Source of the DNA: Eubacteriaceae bacterium
Lineage (GTDB): Bacteria; Bacillota; Clostridia; Lachnospirales; Lachnospiraceae
DNA: 63,703 nucleotides
Direction: 5' to 3'
Assembly: GCA_910574015.1 (NCBI GenBank)
Contig: CAJSYQ010000020.1
Span: 1 to 63,703, forward strand
Below, in pieces: positions 45,191 through 54,646 of this stretch. Below the pieces are notes generated by a model. That model was given only the letters and a program-made list of their open reading frames with translations, had not been told where the DNA came from and ran no database searches. The first letter of the stretch is position 1, and each line of letters opens with the position of its first letter. The position numbers and the translations under genes were made by a program.

Positions 45191-45724
45191 ATGGAAAAAT
45201 TTGAGATCATAGAGAAACATCTGGAACACCATGGGCATATCGTAGATTTCTATACGTATGATATGAAGATTCCCAATGGGAATGAGGTACAGTGGGATAT
45301 AATTGAGCATAAAGGCGCTGCCGCCATTATACCAGTGGATGAAGAGGGCAGGATCATTCTGGTACGCCAGTACCGGGGTGCCATTGACGATCTTTTGCTG
45401 GAGATTCCGGCGGGAGGACGCGATAGTGCAGAGGAAGATTTCAAATTGTGTGCGGCCAGGGAACTGGAAGAGGAGATAGGTTATATCTCCGACGAGATTC
45501 ATCATTTGGTGGACTATCACTCTGCCGCTGCTTATACCAGCGAGAAGATTGCCATCTACTATACAGAAAAACTGATTCCATCCCACCAGCATCTGGATGA
45601 GAATGAATTTGTTCAGATCGAGAGGTATACCCTGGATGAAGTGATTCAGATGATCGCGGATGGCAGGATCACGGACGGGAAGACCATCGCTGCGGTTATG
45701 GCATATAAAGTCCTGAAAAAGTAA
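45191..45724 (+). CDS. Nudix hydrolase, ADP-ribose pyrophosphatase type
   Basis: 177 aa. Beta-strand N-terminus with AAAIIPVDEEGRIILVRQYRG, the ADP-ribose pyrophosphatase hallmark EIPAGGRD, and a complete Nudix box from GGRDSAEEDF to ARELEEEIGY. Splits ADP-ribose into AMP and ribose-5-phosphate. The start at ATG 45191 has AGGGT 8 nt upstream; the in-frame ATG at 45185 is too close and TTG 45176 overlaps the previous gene. Likely last gene before spoIIM in this operon. Confidence 0.94.
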   Translation: MEKFEIIEKHLEHHGHIVDFYTYDMKIPNGNEVQWDIIEHKGAAAIIPVDEEGRIILVRQYRGAIDDLLLEIPAGGRDSAEEDFKLCAARELEEEIGYISDEIHHLVDYHSAAAYTSEKIAIYYTEKLIPSHQHLDENEFVQIERYTLDEVIQMIADGRITDGKTIAAVMAYKVLKK

Positions 45725-45801
45725 AGGTATGTTTTGTCTCGCTCTCTCATAAAATGTATCGTTATGGATCACACTATAATGATATGAGGGGGATATGGGA
45801 C

Positions 45802-46362
45802 ATGGCATCTTATCGTGAACGAAACAGCCGGGGAAGAAGAGCAGGATTTCTGCAACAGGTATTTCTGCTTTTTCTCATCGGCTTTTTTGTTGGGGCAGTT
45901 TTCTATACATTATTTCAGAATTCCTTTTCCGGCCTGATGGGACAGCTGGAGGGAAATATGTCGGCATGGCAGGGAAGGGAATATAATTTCTGGTATGAGT
46001 ACCTTCATGCCCTGTGGTCCCATGGGAAATATTTTATATTGCTCTGGATCCTTTCTGTCAATATCAGGGCGGGCAGGATTTATCAGAGGGGATTTACCAT
46101 CTACACCGGTATCCGCAATGGTTTTTTACTTCTGTTTTTTCTAATGGGGAAGGGAGGCCGGGGATGTATCCTCTATCTTGCCAGCCTTTTTCCCCAATGC
46201 ATAATACTTGTCCCACTGTATCTGTTTAGTTTTCTCTGGCAGAATGACAACGGGAAAAAAGAGCACCGGGGGGCTGTCTATGTGGGGATCACTGTATTTT
46301 TTCTGACGGCTTGTCTTCTGGAGGTAAAGGTAAATCTGCCGTTGATGGAAAAGGTAATGTAG
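45802..46362 (+). CDS. spoIIM: Stage II sporulation protein M
   Basis: 186 aa. DUF95/SpoIIM membrane protein with about five helices: FLQQVFLLFLIGFFVGAVFY, SHGKYFILLWILSVN, GFTIYTGIRNGFLLLFFLMG, and SLFPQCIILVPLYLFSFLW. In endospore formers it works with SpoIID and SpoIIP in engulfment. The ATG at 45802 follows GAGGGGG; in-frame ATGs at 45754 and 45784 lack a good ribosome site. Its presence points to a sporulating ancestry. Convergent with the DAHP synthase gene, 10 nt apart. Confidence 0.88.
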   Translation: MASYRERNSRGRRAGFLQQVFLLFLIGFFVGAVFYTLFQNSFSGLMGQLEGNMSAWQGREYNFWYEYLHALWSHGKYFILLWILSVNIRAGRIYQRGFTIYTGIRNGFLLLFFLMGKGGRGCILYLASLFPQCIILVPLYLFSFLWQNDNGKKEHRGAVYVGITVFFLTACLLEVKVNLPLMEKVM

Positions 46363-46372
46363 CCGTTCTGTC

Positions 46373-47401
46373 TTACAAACGTTCGGCGATTTGATCAATG
46401 AGCCGTTCTGTCTCATCCCAGCCAAGGCAGGCATCCGTGATGGACTTGCCAAATTCGTGTTCATTAATTTTCTGTGCGCCGGGAAGCAGATAGCTTTCTA
46501 CCATAACTCCCTTTACCAGTTCGCTGATGGCGGGATTCACCATGCGGCTGTGCATAACCTCGTCTACGATGCGGGGCTGTTCATAATATTTCTTCCCGGA
46601 ATTTGAGTGGTTGGCATCAATGATACAGGCGGGATTCTTCAGATACAGGAGGGAATATTTTTCGTGAAGCCGCTCCAGATCCTCATAGTGATAGTTCGGT
46701 ATGGCCTGTCCATGCTTGTTGACCGCACCCCGGAGTATCGTGTGGGCGAGGGGATTGCCGTCGGTCTCTACCTCGTAGCCGCGGTATAAAAAGGTGTGCG
46801 GCGCCTGGGCTGCGATACAGGAGTTCAGCATAACAGAGAAGTCACCACTGGTGGGATTTTTCATGCCGGCAGGCACATCCATGCCGCTGACGGTCATACG
46901 ATGCTGCTGATCCTCTACAGAACGTGCCCCCACTGCCACATAGGAGAGAATATCGCTGATATATGGCCAGTTTTCCGGATACAGCATCTCATCTGCGGCG
47001 AAAAAGCCGGTCTCCGAGATGGAGCGCAGGTGCATCTTTCTCATGGCGATGAGACCCTCCATAAAGTCTTCTTTTTTTTCTGGATCCGGCTGATGCACGA
47101 TTCCCTTGTATCCTTCGCCGGTGGTACGTGGTTTATTCGTATAGATTCGGGGGATGATCAGGATCTTATCTTTCACCTGCTCCTGAATGCGGGCGAGCCT
47201 GCTTGTATATTCACAGACAGAATCCTCATGATCCGCCGAACAGGGACCGATGATCACCAGGAACTTATCCGATGCGCCTGTGATCACCGCCTTGATTTCT
47301 TCATCCTTATGTTGTTTTAATTTCTTCTGCTCTTCTGTCAGAGGGTATAATTCCTGAAGTACCTCTGGCGAGATAATTTCTTTCTTGTAATGTATGCTCA
47401 T
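46373..47401 (-). CDS. 3-deoxy-7-phosphoheptulonate (DAHP) synthase, class I
   Basis: 342 aa. First step of aromatic amino-acid synthesis, joining PEP and erythrose-4-phosphate. Type I-alpha (E. coli AroF/G/H-like) signatures: FLVIIGPCSADHEDSVCEY, IPRIYTNKPRTTGEGYKG, the metal-site DANHSNSGKKY, and ARSVEDQQHR. The N-terminal 40 residues correspond to the feedback-regulation region of that subtype. GGAGG lies 8 nt before the ATG at 47401; an in-frame upstream ATG at 47434 falls into the promoter region. A single gene with its own promoter. Confidence 0.96.
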   Translation of the reverse strand: MSIHYKKEIISPEVLQELYPLTEEQKKLKQHKDEEIKAVITGASDKFLVIIGPCSADHEDSVCEYTSRLARIQEQVKDKILIIPRIYTNKPRTTGEGYKGIVHQPDPEKKEDFMEGLIAMRKMHLRSISETGFFAADEMLYPENWPYISDILSYVAVGARSVEDQQHRMTVSGMDVPAGMKNPTSGDFSVMLNSCIAAQAPHTFLYRGYEVETDGNPLAHTILRGAVNKHGQAIPNYHYEDLERLHEKYSLLYLKNPACIIDANHSNSGKKYYEQPRIVDEVMHSRMVNPAISELVKGVMVESYLLPGAQKINEHEFGKSITDACLGWDETERLIDQIAERL

Positions 47402-47433
47402 TATTTTTCCTCCGCTTTCTGTTATCCTGCACA

Positions 47434-47462
47434 ATTTTACTCTATTTTTGCCGCTGTGTCAA
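47434..47462 (-). promoter_or_regulatory. Promoter of the DAHP synthase gene
   Basis: On the minus strand TTGACA (47462-47457), a 17-nt spacer and TAAAAT (47439-47434). Confidence 0.85.
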
Positions 47463-47556
47463 ATGAGTTCACGGTTTGATAACAAATGCGTCATGGTTTC
47501 TTGACAAATAATATTTATAGTGAAGACTGAACTAGCTGCAAAAGGAGGTTAAAATT

Positions 47557-48513
47557 TTGATTGAAGTAAAAAATCTGGTAAAACGGTATGGGGGCAGGAA
47601 TGTTTTGGACCATCTGAGTTTTCGGGTTGAAAAGGGACAGATACTGGGATTTCTAGGCCCCAACGGTGCGGGGAAATCCACGACGATGAATATTATTACC
47701 GGCTACATATCGGCTACATCAGGAACGGTAATGGTAAATGGATATGATGTCCTGGAGGAACCGGAGAAGGTGAAGGAGAGCATCGGATATCTTCCGGAAC
47801 AGCCGCCTTTGTATCCCGATATGCTGGTGCGGGAATATCTTTCATTTGTCTGTGACCTGAAGGGGGTAACGAAGACCGAGAAAGAGAAAATGATGTCAAA
47901 GGTTATGCGCAAGACCGGAATCCGTGATGTATCGGAGAGACTGATCAAACATCTCTCCAAGGGGTATAAGCAGCGGGTTGGACTAGCGGCCGCCATGGTG
48001 GGGGATCCGGAGATATTGATACTGGATGAACCGACGGTAGGTCTGGATCCCAAGCAGATCATGGAAATTCGAAATCTGATCCGGGAACTGGGCAGGCGTC
48101 ATACAATCCTTCTTAGTTCCCATATTATGCAGGAAGTAGATGCTGTTTGCAACCAGATACTAATTATTAACGAGGGGAAGCTGATCGCAGCGGACAGCCC
48201 GGAGGAGATTGCCAGGAGAGCAGAGGGAAAGAATAGTATTACTCTTCAGGTCAAAGGGGCAAAGGAGCAGATTCAGAGAGGATTGGAAAACATAGAACAT
48301 ATTCTTGATTTTAAGATATTGAAAACGGGGACCACCGGGATCTGTCAGGCGGAGATCAGCAGTCTGCCGGAATACGATGTGCGTGAGGAAATATTTTATG
48401 TCATGGCAGAGATGCGGTGTCCCATCCTGGAGATGGTGTCCAGAGAACCAACACTGGAAGAAGCATTTATCAGTCTGACGGGAAAGGGGGAGAATTATGC
48501 TGGCAATCTATAA
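47557..48513 (+). CDS. ABC transporter ATP-binding protein (GldA-like)
   Basis: 318 aa with a TTG start 8 nt behind AAAGGAGG. Walker A GPNGAGKST, Q-loop IGYLPEQPPLYPDM, signature LSKGYKQRVGLA and Walker B ILILDEPTVGLDP, with a roughly 90-residue C-terminal extension. It overlaps the permease gene by 17 nt and powers it. The four-gene order ATPase, permease, GldG-like, DUF4340 is the Gld-type exporter layout; the substrate is unknown. Confidence 0.93.
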   Translation: MIEVKNLVKRYGGRNVLDHLSFRVEKGQILGFLGPNGAGKSTTMNIITGYISATSGTVMVNGYDVLEEPEKVKESIGYLPEQPPLYPDMLVREYLSFVCDLKGVTKTEKEKMMSKVMRKTGIRDVSERLIKHLSKGYKQRVGLAAAMVGDPEILILDEPTVGLDPKQIMEIRNLIRELGRRHTILLSSHIMQEVDAVCNQILIINEGKLIAADSPEEIARRAEGKNSITLQVKGAKEQIQRGLENIEHILDFKILKTGTTGICQAEISSLPEYDVREEIFYVMAEMRCPILEMVSREPTLEEAFISLTGKGENYAGNL

Positions 48514-49390
48514 GAAAGAGCTGCATTCCTATTTTACCTCTGTGCTGGGATGGGTATTTATTGCCTTTTTTCTTGTGATGACAGGGCTTTATTTTGTACT
48601 TTATAATCTGATCAATGGCATCATCAATTTCAGTTATGTCTATGATGGCATACAGATGATATTTGTATTTCTTTTGGTGCCTGTTCTTACCATGCGCAGT
48701 GTGGCCGAGGAGAACCGCCAGAAGACGGATCAGCTTCTGTACACGGCACCAATATCCATTACGAAAATTATTGCGGGGAAATATCTGGCATTGATCACCC
48801 TGCTTGCTGCTGCCATGGCCATTGTGTGTACATATCCGCTGTTATTCAACAATCTTATAGGAAAAGCGGCATCCAATGGGGAGACTGTGGATTTTGCCGT
48901 GGCTTACGGAAGTACCTTTGGTTTCTTTCTTCTGGGAGCAGCTTATATTGCCATTGGACTATTTATCTCTTCTATGACGGAGAGTCAGGTGATCGCAGCA
49001 GTGGCTTCCGGGATCATTATGATCTTTACTTATCTTATGTCCGGCATTGCCGGCCTTCTGCCGGCAGACGGCATATTTCATTTCTATTTTCTGGCCGTAC
49101 TGATCCTGATTCTGGCCGTTGTATTGTATTTTTGGATCCATAACGGCTGGCTGGCAGCGGCGGTTGGGCTGGCGGCAGAAGGTCTGCTGGCAGCGGCTTA
49201 TCTTTTCTTCTCTGACCGGTTTACGAATCTGATCAGCAATATATTGGAACATATTTCCATCACTGACCGTTATTCGAATTTTACACTAGGAATTTTTGAC
49301 GGCAGTGCACTGATCTATTATCTGAGTGTAAGCTTTCTTTTTGTCTTTCTTACGATACAGCGCATTCAGAAGAAAAGATATAACAGATAG
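48497..49390 (+). CDS. ABC-2 type permease (GldF-like)
   Basis: 297 aa with six to seven membrane helices. Begins LAIYKKELHSYFTSVLGWVF, the GldF/ABC-2 opening, with FLLVPVLTMRSVAEENRQKTDQLLYT on the loop. Works with the ATPase at 47557. The start lies inside the preceding gene, so translation is coupled. Confidence 0.92.
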   Translation: MLAIYKKELHSYFTSVLGWVFIAFFLVMTGLYFVLYNLINGIINFSYVYDGIQMIFVFLLVPVLTMRSVAEENRQKTDQLLYTAPISITKIIAGKYLALITLLAAAMAIVCTYPLLFNNLIGKAASNGETVDFAVAYGSTFGFFLLGAAYIAIGLFISSMTESQVIAAVASGIIMIFTYLMSGIAGLLPADGIFHFYFLAVLILILAVVLYFWIHNGWLAAAVGLAAEGLLAAAYLFFSDRFTNLISNILEHISITDRYSNFTLGIFDGSALIYYLSVSFLFVFLTIQRIQKKRYNR

Positions 49391-49403
49391 AATGGAGGCA
49401 GGC

Positions 49404-50915
49404 ATGGAGTTAAATAAAAAGATAAAAGAGGCATTTTGCAGCCGGAATTTTAAAATGGGAGGTTTCCAGTCAATGATCATGACAGTGGTCATCGCGTTAG
49501 TGGTCATTCTGAACCTCATTGTTGGTAAGCTGGATCTTTCTGTGGATCTCAGTGAGGATGACATGTATACGTTATCAGAAGAGACGAGAAAACTTGCAGG
49601 CACGCTGCAGGATGAAATCATCATCTACTATCTGTGCCAGAAAGGGCAGGAGACATTGGACACAGGGACAAAGAGCATCGATATGGAGCGGATCGTAAAC
49701 CAGTACGGAAAGCTTGCTCATATCACAGTGGAGAAAAAAGATCCGGTACAGTACCCTGCTTTTGCAAAGGACTACACGGAGGAGCAGGTCAGCAATCATG
49801 ATATCGTAGTAGTAAATAAGACAAAAAACACGGATAAATATATACAGGCGGACAGCATCATCGTGTCAGAGGCAGATTATACTTCTGGTTCTTATCAATA
49901 TTCTATAGACCTGGAAGGCCAGGTGACTGCTGCGATTCAGAGCCTGACTTCGGGTTCCGCTAAAAAGGTGTACATCACCTCTGGCCATGGGGAAGTAGAA
50001 TTGGGAACTGCTTTTACCGATATGCTTGGAAAGAGCAATTATACAATGGATACACTGGACACAGTATCCATAGACCGTGTGCCAGAGGACTGTGATCTGC
50101 TTCTAGTCAATGCTCCGCAATATGATTTGACAGAAGAAGAGTACAAAACGATCGGTTCTTACCTAAAGCATGGAGGTAAGGCTATGTTTTTCCTGAATAT
50201 GCAGGCGGTGGAGACAGCAAATTATGATAAACTACTGAGAGACTATGGAGTGCATGTTGTAAAGGGATATGTTGTGGATACGGAACTTGCCCTTCGGGCA
50301 GATGTTCCCCTGGCTTTCTTTCCCAATGTCAATAGTCATGATATAACCGGTGATGTGGGGAATGCCAGAGTATATATGGATTATTCAGTGGGACTTACTA
50401 GTCAGTCGGATGAACGGGGCAGTTTAAGTGTAGAGTCTTTGCTGGATACTTCAGAGGCCGCATACAGCAGAACCGATAATAAGGAAACGGATTATTCAGA
50501 ACGGCTGGATACTGATATCAAAGGGGCCTTCAGCCTGGCCATGGCGGTGACGGATACCCATGCAGCAAAGGGCGATACAGCAGCCAGTGGGGCATCCACA
50601 TCGGCAGTCAGTGAGGATACCGATTTTTCAGAAACAGATACACGGCTGGTGGTTTATTCTTCTCCTGATTTTGCTATGGATGCGGTAGCCTCCACTAACC
50701 AGTACGGCAACCGTTCGATGTTGTTAAATTCACTGACCTGGCTGACAGGAGAGGAAATTTCCCGACTTGCCATCCCGGCGAGAAGCCTGTCCCAGGCAAC
50801 GGTGAGTATTGCGTCGGACAGCATCGTATTCTGGACGGCAGCACTGGTGATCGTTCTGCCGCTGATATTACTGGCCGTCGGCTTTATTATCTGGTTCAGA
50901 AGGAGGAGACGGTGA
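49404..50915 (+). CDS. GldG-family ABC transporter auxiliary protein
   Basis: 503 aa. One membrane helix near the N-terminus (about 25-45, MIMTVVIALVVILNLIVG), a large extracytoplasmic alpha/beta domain (about 50-460; VYITSGHGEVELG, DLLLVNAPQYDLTEEEYKTI), and a second helix near the end (about 470-495) followed by RRRRR. A Ser/Thr-rich stretch near 385-410 is probably flexible. The ATG at 49404 is set by GGAGG at 49394-49398. Part of the Gld-type exporter complex. Confidence 0.88.
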   Translation: MELNKKIKEAFCSRNFKMGGFQSMIMTVVIALVVILNLIVGKLDLSVDLSEDDMYTLSEETRKLAGTLQDEIIIYYLCQKGQETLDTGTKSIDMERIVNQYGKLAHITVEKKDPVQYPAFAKDYTEEQVSNHDIVVVNKTKNTDKYIQADSIIVSEADYTSGSYQYSIDLEGQVTAAIQSLTSGSAKKVYITSGHGEVELGTAFTDMLGKSNYTMDTLDTVSIDRVPEDCDLLLVNAPQYDLTEEEYKTIGSYLKHGGKAMFFLNMQAVETANYDKLLRDYGVHVVKGYVVDTELALRADVPLAFFPNVNSHDITGDVGNARVYMDYSVGLTSQSDERGSLSVESLLDTSEAAYSRTDNKETDYSERLDTDIKGAFSLAMAVTDTHAAKGDTAASGASTSAVSEDTDFSETDTRLVVYSSPDFAMDAVASTNQYGNRSMLLNSLTWLTGEEISRLAIPARSLSQATVSIASDSIVFWTAALVIVLPLILLAVGFIIWFRRRRR

Positions 50916-51961
50916 TGAGAAGGAAGAAGAAAAATGGGATCATGCTTTTGGTCCTCTGTGTGGTGCTGGCGGGAGCAGTTCTGTTGTATTACTTTCTGCC
51001 TCAGAGGATGGAAGACAAGGAAACAGGCATGGAGGAAACAGAGAGCATTATAGTGGATCAGATTGACAGCACATCAGTGTCTTCCCTTGAAGTGAAAAAG
51101 GAGGGAAAGGTAATTTATTCCATTCAGAAGATCAGTGGCAGCTGGCAGTTTCCGGATGATAAGGAGGTTCCCCTTGACAGTGACGTCATTGCCGGACTGC
51201 TTGATAGTCTGGATCCGGTGAGAGCCTCCAGAGAGTTTAAGATGACGGAAGGTCAGGATTTGTCACAGTATGGACTGGAAACTCCGGCCATGACCATTCA
51301 GATTGATTGTGATAACGGCAAAAGTATCCAGTACGATCTGGGAGAAACCGTACCCATTAGCGGCGGATATTATGGCAGTTCTGCTTCCGGCAATCTCATC
51401 TATTGTTTAGATGAGTCGATGTACAGTACCTTTGATATAGAAAAAAATTCCCTGATCCGGATGGAGGAGCTGCCAGAGATTGATGCATCCCGCATAACTT
51501 ATCTAAAAGTGGAGAATAAGAAGGGAACTGATTTTGAAGCCGCTGTGGGAGAAGATGGAAGGACATGGGAAGCTTCCAGACCGGAAAAGAGGAAGATGAA
51601 AGAAGAAGATACGGAATGGGAGACGGTGCGGGGATATTTTACATCGCTGGTGTATGACAGCATAGCAGAATATCATTCAACAAACCTGGACAGATATGGA
51701 CTGAAGGAACCCTCCGCTGTTATAACCATTAAATATTATGAGCAAGAGAAGGAATCCGGGGATTCGGAAGGAACGGCATCGGGTGCGGGTGCCCACGGTG
51801 CTGCAGAAGAGGAACGGGTATATCATACACTGCAGCTCTGTATTGGGGATTCTTGTGAGGAAGGATACTACGTGTGCAGGAAAGATTCATCGAATGTTTA
51901 TATTATGGCAGAGGATATGGTGAAAAATATGACAGAGGTAGATGGACATTTTTCTATGTGA
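50915..51961 (+). CDS. DUF4340 domain protein of the Gld-type transporter
   Basis: 348 aa. N-terminal membrane anchor (about 7-28), then a beta-rich extracytoplasmic DUF4340 region: SLEVKKEGKVIYSIQKISGSW and LDSLDPVRASREF, then QYGLETPAMTIQID. A low-complexity Glu/Gly/Ala insert lies near 270-295. AAGGAGGA is 8 nt before ATG 50915, which overlaps the gldG-like stop codon; a GTG at 50912 is also in frame. Last gene of the transporter; the accessory island begins directly after it. Confidence 0.87.
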   Translation: MRRKKKNGIMLLVLCVVLAGAVLLYYFLPQRMEDKETGMEETESIIVDQIDSTSVSSLEVKKEGKVIYSIQKISGSWQFPDDKEVPLDSDVIAGLLDSLDPVRASREFKMTEGQDLSQYGLETPAMTIQIDCDNGKSIQYDLGETVPISGGYYGSSASGNLIYCLDESMYSTFDIEKNSLIRMEELPEIDASRITYLKVENKKGTDFEAAVGEDGRTWEASRPEKRKMKEEDTEWETVRGYFTSLVYDSIAEYHSTNLDRYGLKEPSAVITIKYYEQEKESGDSEGTASGAGAHGAAEEERVYHTLQLCIGDSCEEGYYVCRKDSSNVYIMAEDMVKNMTEVDGHFSM

Positions 51962-51976
51962 TGGGGATTGCGGGAT

Positions 51977-52260
51977 AAACAAGGCAGAACATCAACGCCA
52001 TGTTCGATTTTAAGACGGACTGTATCAAGCCAGAGGGGATGCACGCAGGATGGCAGACGAGCGGCACGGTCAAGGTCTGCCACCTTGCCTTTAACCTCTG
52101 GAACGGTTATGCCCAGGAGGGGCGTGAGAAACTCTTTGCGCCAGAAGAATTGTTCTGTTGCGAGTTCGCCCTGTACTTCATGGAAGGTATCAAGGCACGG
52201 TATCCCGAATATTGCAGGGACTTGCCCACGCCCAAGAAGCAGACAGAGCATACACGGTAA
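51977..52260 (+). pseudogene. 5'-truncated fragment of a mobile-element hypothetical gene (DUF6075-like)
   Basis: An open frame from the stop near 51974-51976 to 52260 reads QNINAMFDFKTDCI, then VCHLAFNLWNGYAQEG, FAPEELFCCEFALYF and MEGIKARYPEYCRD. From memory this resembles the C-terminal half of DUF6075-type proteins carried by conjugative elements of gut Clostridia. The first ATG (52000) has no ribosome site and the N-terminal half is missing. It abuts the stop of the DUF4340 gene, marking an insertion or deletion boundary. Confidence 0.6.
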
Positions 52261-52340
52261 CTGAAAACAAGAAAAAAGGAAATACCCTGCGGGCATACCT
52301 CTATGCCCAAAGCAGGGCAAAACAAGGAAAGGAATAGCCT

Positions 52341-52581
52341 ATGAATCTGAAAAGCTATAAATGTATTTTCTGTATTGCCGCCGCTGTCGCCCTTTTGGGA
52401 GCAGCGGTTTTTTTGCGGCTTTAAGATTTACACCCATTACCAGCAGATAGACGAGTTCCCGGTGGGTACAGTGGATATCTAAAAAAATCAGATTGTGGGC
52501 GCAATAAACATCTATCGGATATGGCTGATTCTGAAAGATGCACAAAAGCCTGTTGATATTCGAAAAAAAGTAGGAACTTGA
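52341..52581 (+). pseudogene. Small membrane-protein gene with frameshift and stop
   Basis: GGAAAGGA precedes ATG 52341. 27 codons (MNLKSYKCIFCIAAAVALLG, then AAVFLRL) end in TAA at 52422 just after a run of seven T. In the next frame the sequence goes on as FKIYTHYQQIDEFPVGTVDI, a TAA, then NQIVGAINIYRIWLILKD and VDIRKKVGT. Indel plus stop mark it as dead. Its final TGA lies inside the first TTGAC regulatory repeat. Confidence 0.6.
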
Positions 52582-52609
52582 CCACTTTTTGACTTTTAAG
52601 CTTTATAAT
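52578..52609 (+). promoter_or_regulatory. Regulon operator 1 and promoter (response regulator gene)
   Basis: TTGACC-AC-TTTTTGAC at 52578-52593, a direct repeat of TTGAC with an 11-bp period, then 10 nt, then TATAAT at 52604-52609. The repeat covers the place of a -35 box, as in OmpR-type activator promoters. It implies autoregulation of the regulator-kinase pair. Confidence 0.7.
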
Positions 52610-52633
52610 ATTTTAGATTAGGAGGTTTTTGCT

Positions 52634-53308
52634 ATGGCATATAAGATACTCATTGTTGATGATGAAAAAATGCTGACTGAATTATTATCAAGCCACTTGC
52701 AGGATTGTGGATATGAGACTTTTGTAGCGGAAGATGCGGAGCAGGCAATATCAATGCTGAATATATATCCAGATTTAATTTTGCTTGACATCAACATGCC
52801 CGAAATGGACGGATTGGAGCTATGCAAGATTATCCGTAATAATGTTACCTGCCCTATTTTGTTTTTGACAGCTCGGATTACAGAACAGGACAAGGTAAAC
52901 GGTTTGCAGGTCGGCGGCGATGACTACATAACCAAGCCTTTTAGTTTACAAGAATTGACCGCAAGGGTGGCGGCTCACCTGCGGAGGGATGAGAGAAGCA
53001 AGTGTACTCCTAAAATCGTATCTTCACAAGGCTTAATTGTAAATCTCGCTGAACGCAAAATTTTTTATGGAGAAGCGGAGCTGAACTTATCAAATCGTGA
53101 ATTTGATATCGTCGAGTTTCTGATGAGTAACGCTAACCAGATATTTGATAAAGAACGGATATACGAAGCCGTATGGGGCTTTAACGCTGAGGGCGACAGC
53201 AATGTTATTAAAGAGCATATCCGAAAAATCAGAAATAAACTGACTGAAGCTACGGGCAAGGAATATATAGAAACAGTTTGGGGGATGGGATATAGATGGA
53301 AAAAATGA
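52634..53308 (+). CDS. OmpR-family response regulator
   Basis: 224 aa. Receiver domain (1-120) with acidic pocket DD (9-10), phospho-acceptor Asp-52 in LLDINMPEMDG and KPF lysine. A winged-helix DNA-binding domain follows (about 130-224), ending YIETVWGMGYRWKK. AGGAGG lies 8 nt before the ATG. Overlaps the kinase gene by 13 nt. By family it binds direct repeats; the TTGAC repeats at 52578, 55854 and 62399 are the likely sites. Closest in kind to regulators of antibiotic- or bacteriocin-sensing systems. Confidence 0.95.
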   Translation: MAYKILIVDDEKMLTELLSSHLQDCGYETFVAEDAEQAISMLNIYPDLILLDINMPEMDGLELCKIIRNNVTCPILFLTARITEQDKVNGLQVGGDDYITKPFSLQELTARVAAHLRRDERSKCTPKIVSSQGLIVNLAERKIFYGEAELNLSNREFDIVEFLMSNANQIFDKERIYEAVWGFNAEGDSNVIKEHIRKIRNKLTEATGKEYIETVWGMGYRWKK

Positions 53309-54579
53309 AGAAAGTAAAATCTATTAAAAGTGCATTTATCTGGACGGTTGCCATTACAATGATAATTGTTTTTACATCCTCTGCTTTGACAATTTATATC
53401 TGTTATCGTATGCAGAAGAATATCCTCCCCGACTCACAGGAAATTTGGCTGCATACACAGACTATTATGGCAGATGGGACGGTATCTGAGGCAAAGCAAA
53501 GATTGATACTTGATGAACCTTCTAAAATGTCTATACTTGCCCCCGCTAAAGAGGAAGAAGAAAAGTTAGGGGATACAGAATTTACAATAGAGAGAATAGA
53601 ATCCAGCTTCTCCACACTTCGCCCGAAACAACAGTTACTATATAGAGCAATAAGCATTTCTATGGTAGGGCTTCCTTTTATCTATTCAGTTATAGGAATC
53701 ATGTTATGTGCATGGTGGTTTTATAGGAAAAAGCTATCGCCGCCAATTCAGGTTCTTGCAGATGCAACAAAGCATATAAAGGGGCAAGACCTTGATTTTA
53801 CGGTTGCTTATAACAGTAACGATGAATTAGGCAGGCTCTGCACAGCTTTTGAAGAAATGCGGCAAGCTTTGTATGATAACAACCGACAGTTATGGAATAT
53901 GATTGAGCAGCGGAGAATTTTACAGACATCAGTGGCACATGACCTCAGAAATCCGATTGCGATTATAGAGGGCTATGTCGAATATATGCAGCAATGCTTT
54001 ACAAATGGAAGTCTGAATGATGAGAAATTGCAGCATACACTATCCAACCTTGCGATAACCTCAAAACGACTTGAGCGTTATACAGACTATATTCGTGATT
54101 TGAATACCATAGAAGAAACTGAAACAAAGTATTCTGTCGTTCAGTTGCCAGATTTTTTGAAAAATGCTACAGAAAGCCTTTCGCTTATTGCAGGACAACA
54201 TAGCCTGGAGATTGAATATCATTCTACCGTATCCAAATGTCAAGTAAAATTAGATGAGCAAATATTTTACCGTATTGTTGAGAATATCTTTTCCAATGCC
54301 ATTCGATATGCTAATAGCAAAGTGAGCTTCCTATACACATTTATTGATGATGTACTTACTATAACCATTACAGACGACGGCAAAGGATTTTCAAAGGCAA
54401 TGCTCCGCAAAAAGAATACCTTCCTTTATTCTGAGGATAAAACGGGTGAACATATGGGATTGGGATTGGCTACAAGCCGTGTCCTTAGCCAGAAACACGG
54501 CGGATGTTTAGAACTTTCCAATGTTACTCCGAGTGGAGCTTGTGTAACAATTAAACTTGCAGTCAACAAAGTGGGGTGA
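53296..54579 (+). CDS. Sensor histidine kinase
   Basis: 427 aa. Helix 1 at about 13-36, an extracytoplasmic loop of about 80 residues, helix 2 at about 118-142, HAMP (about 145-200), HisKA box SVAHDLRNPIAIIEGYVEYM with the phospho-His, and a HATPase domain with N-box ENIFSNAIRYA, ITDDGKGFS and GLGLATSRV. The sensor loop is Glu/Lys-rich with no known fold. The ATG at 53296 is used; ATG 53305, which overlaps the regulator stop as ATGA, is an equal alternative. Signals to the regulator at 52634. Confidence 0.95.
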   Translation: MEKMKKVKSIKSAFIWTVAITMIIVFTSSALTIYICYRMQKNILPDSQEIWLHTQTIMADGTVSEAKQRLILDEPSKMSILAPAKEEEEKLGDTEFTIERIESSFSTLRPKQQLLYRAISISMVGLPFIYSVIGIMLCAWWFYRKKLSPPIQVLADATKHIKGQDLDFTVAYNSNDELGRLCTAFEEMRQALYDNNRQLWNMIEQRRILQTSVAHDLRNPIAIIEGYVEYMQQCFTNGSLNDEKLQHTLSNLAITSKRLERYTDYIRDLNTIEETETKYSVVQLPDFLKNATESLSLIAGQHSLEIEYHSTVSKCQVKLDEQIFYRIVENIFSNAIRYANSKVSFLYTFIDDVLTITITDDGKGFSKAMLRKKNTFLYSEDKTGEHMGLGLATSRVLSQKHGGCLELSNVTPSGACVTIKLAVNKVG

Positions 54580-54646
54580 TATTTTTATTTGGAGTAAAAA
54601 GTGATTGGCAAAGAGGCAAATCAAGATTTATTTTGGAGGAATTAAG

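Noticed and set aside
47501-47521. Promoter for the Gld-type transporter from TTGACA 47501 and TATAGT 47516
   Set aside because: The spacer would be only 9 nt, and the -35 for TATAGT at the correct distance is poor. The true promoter is unclear.
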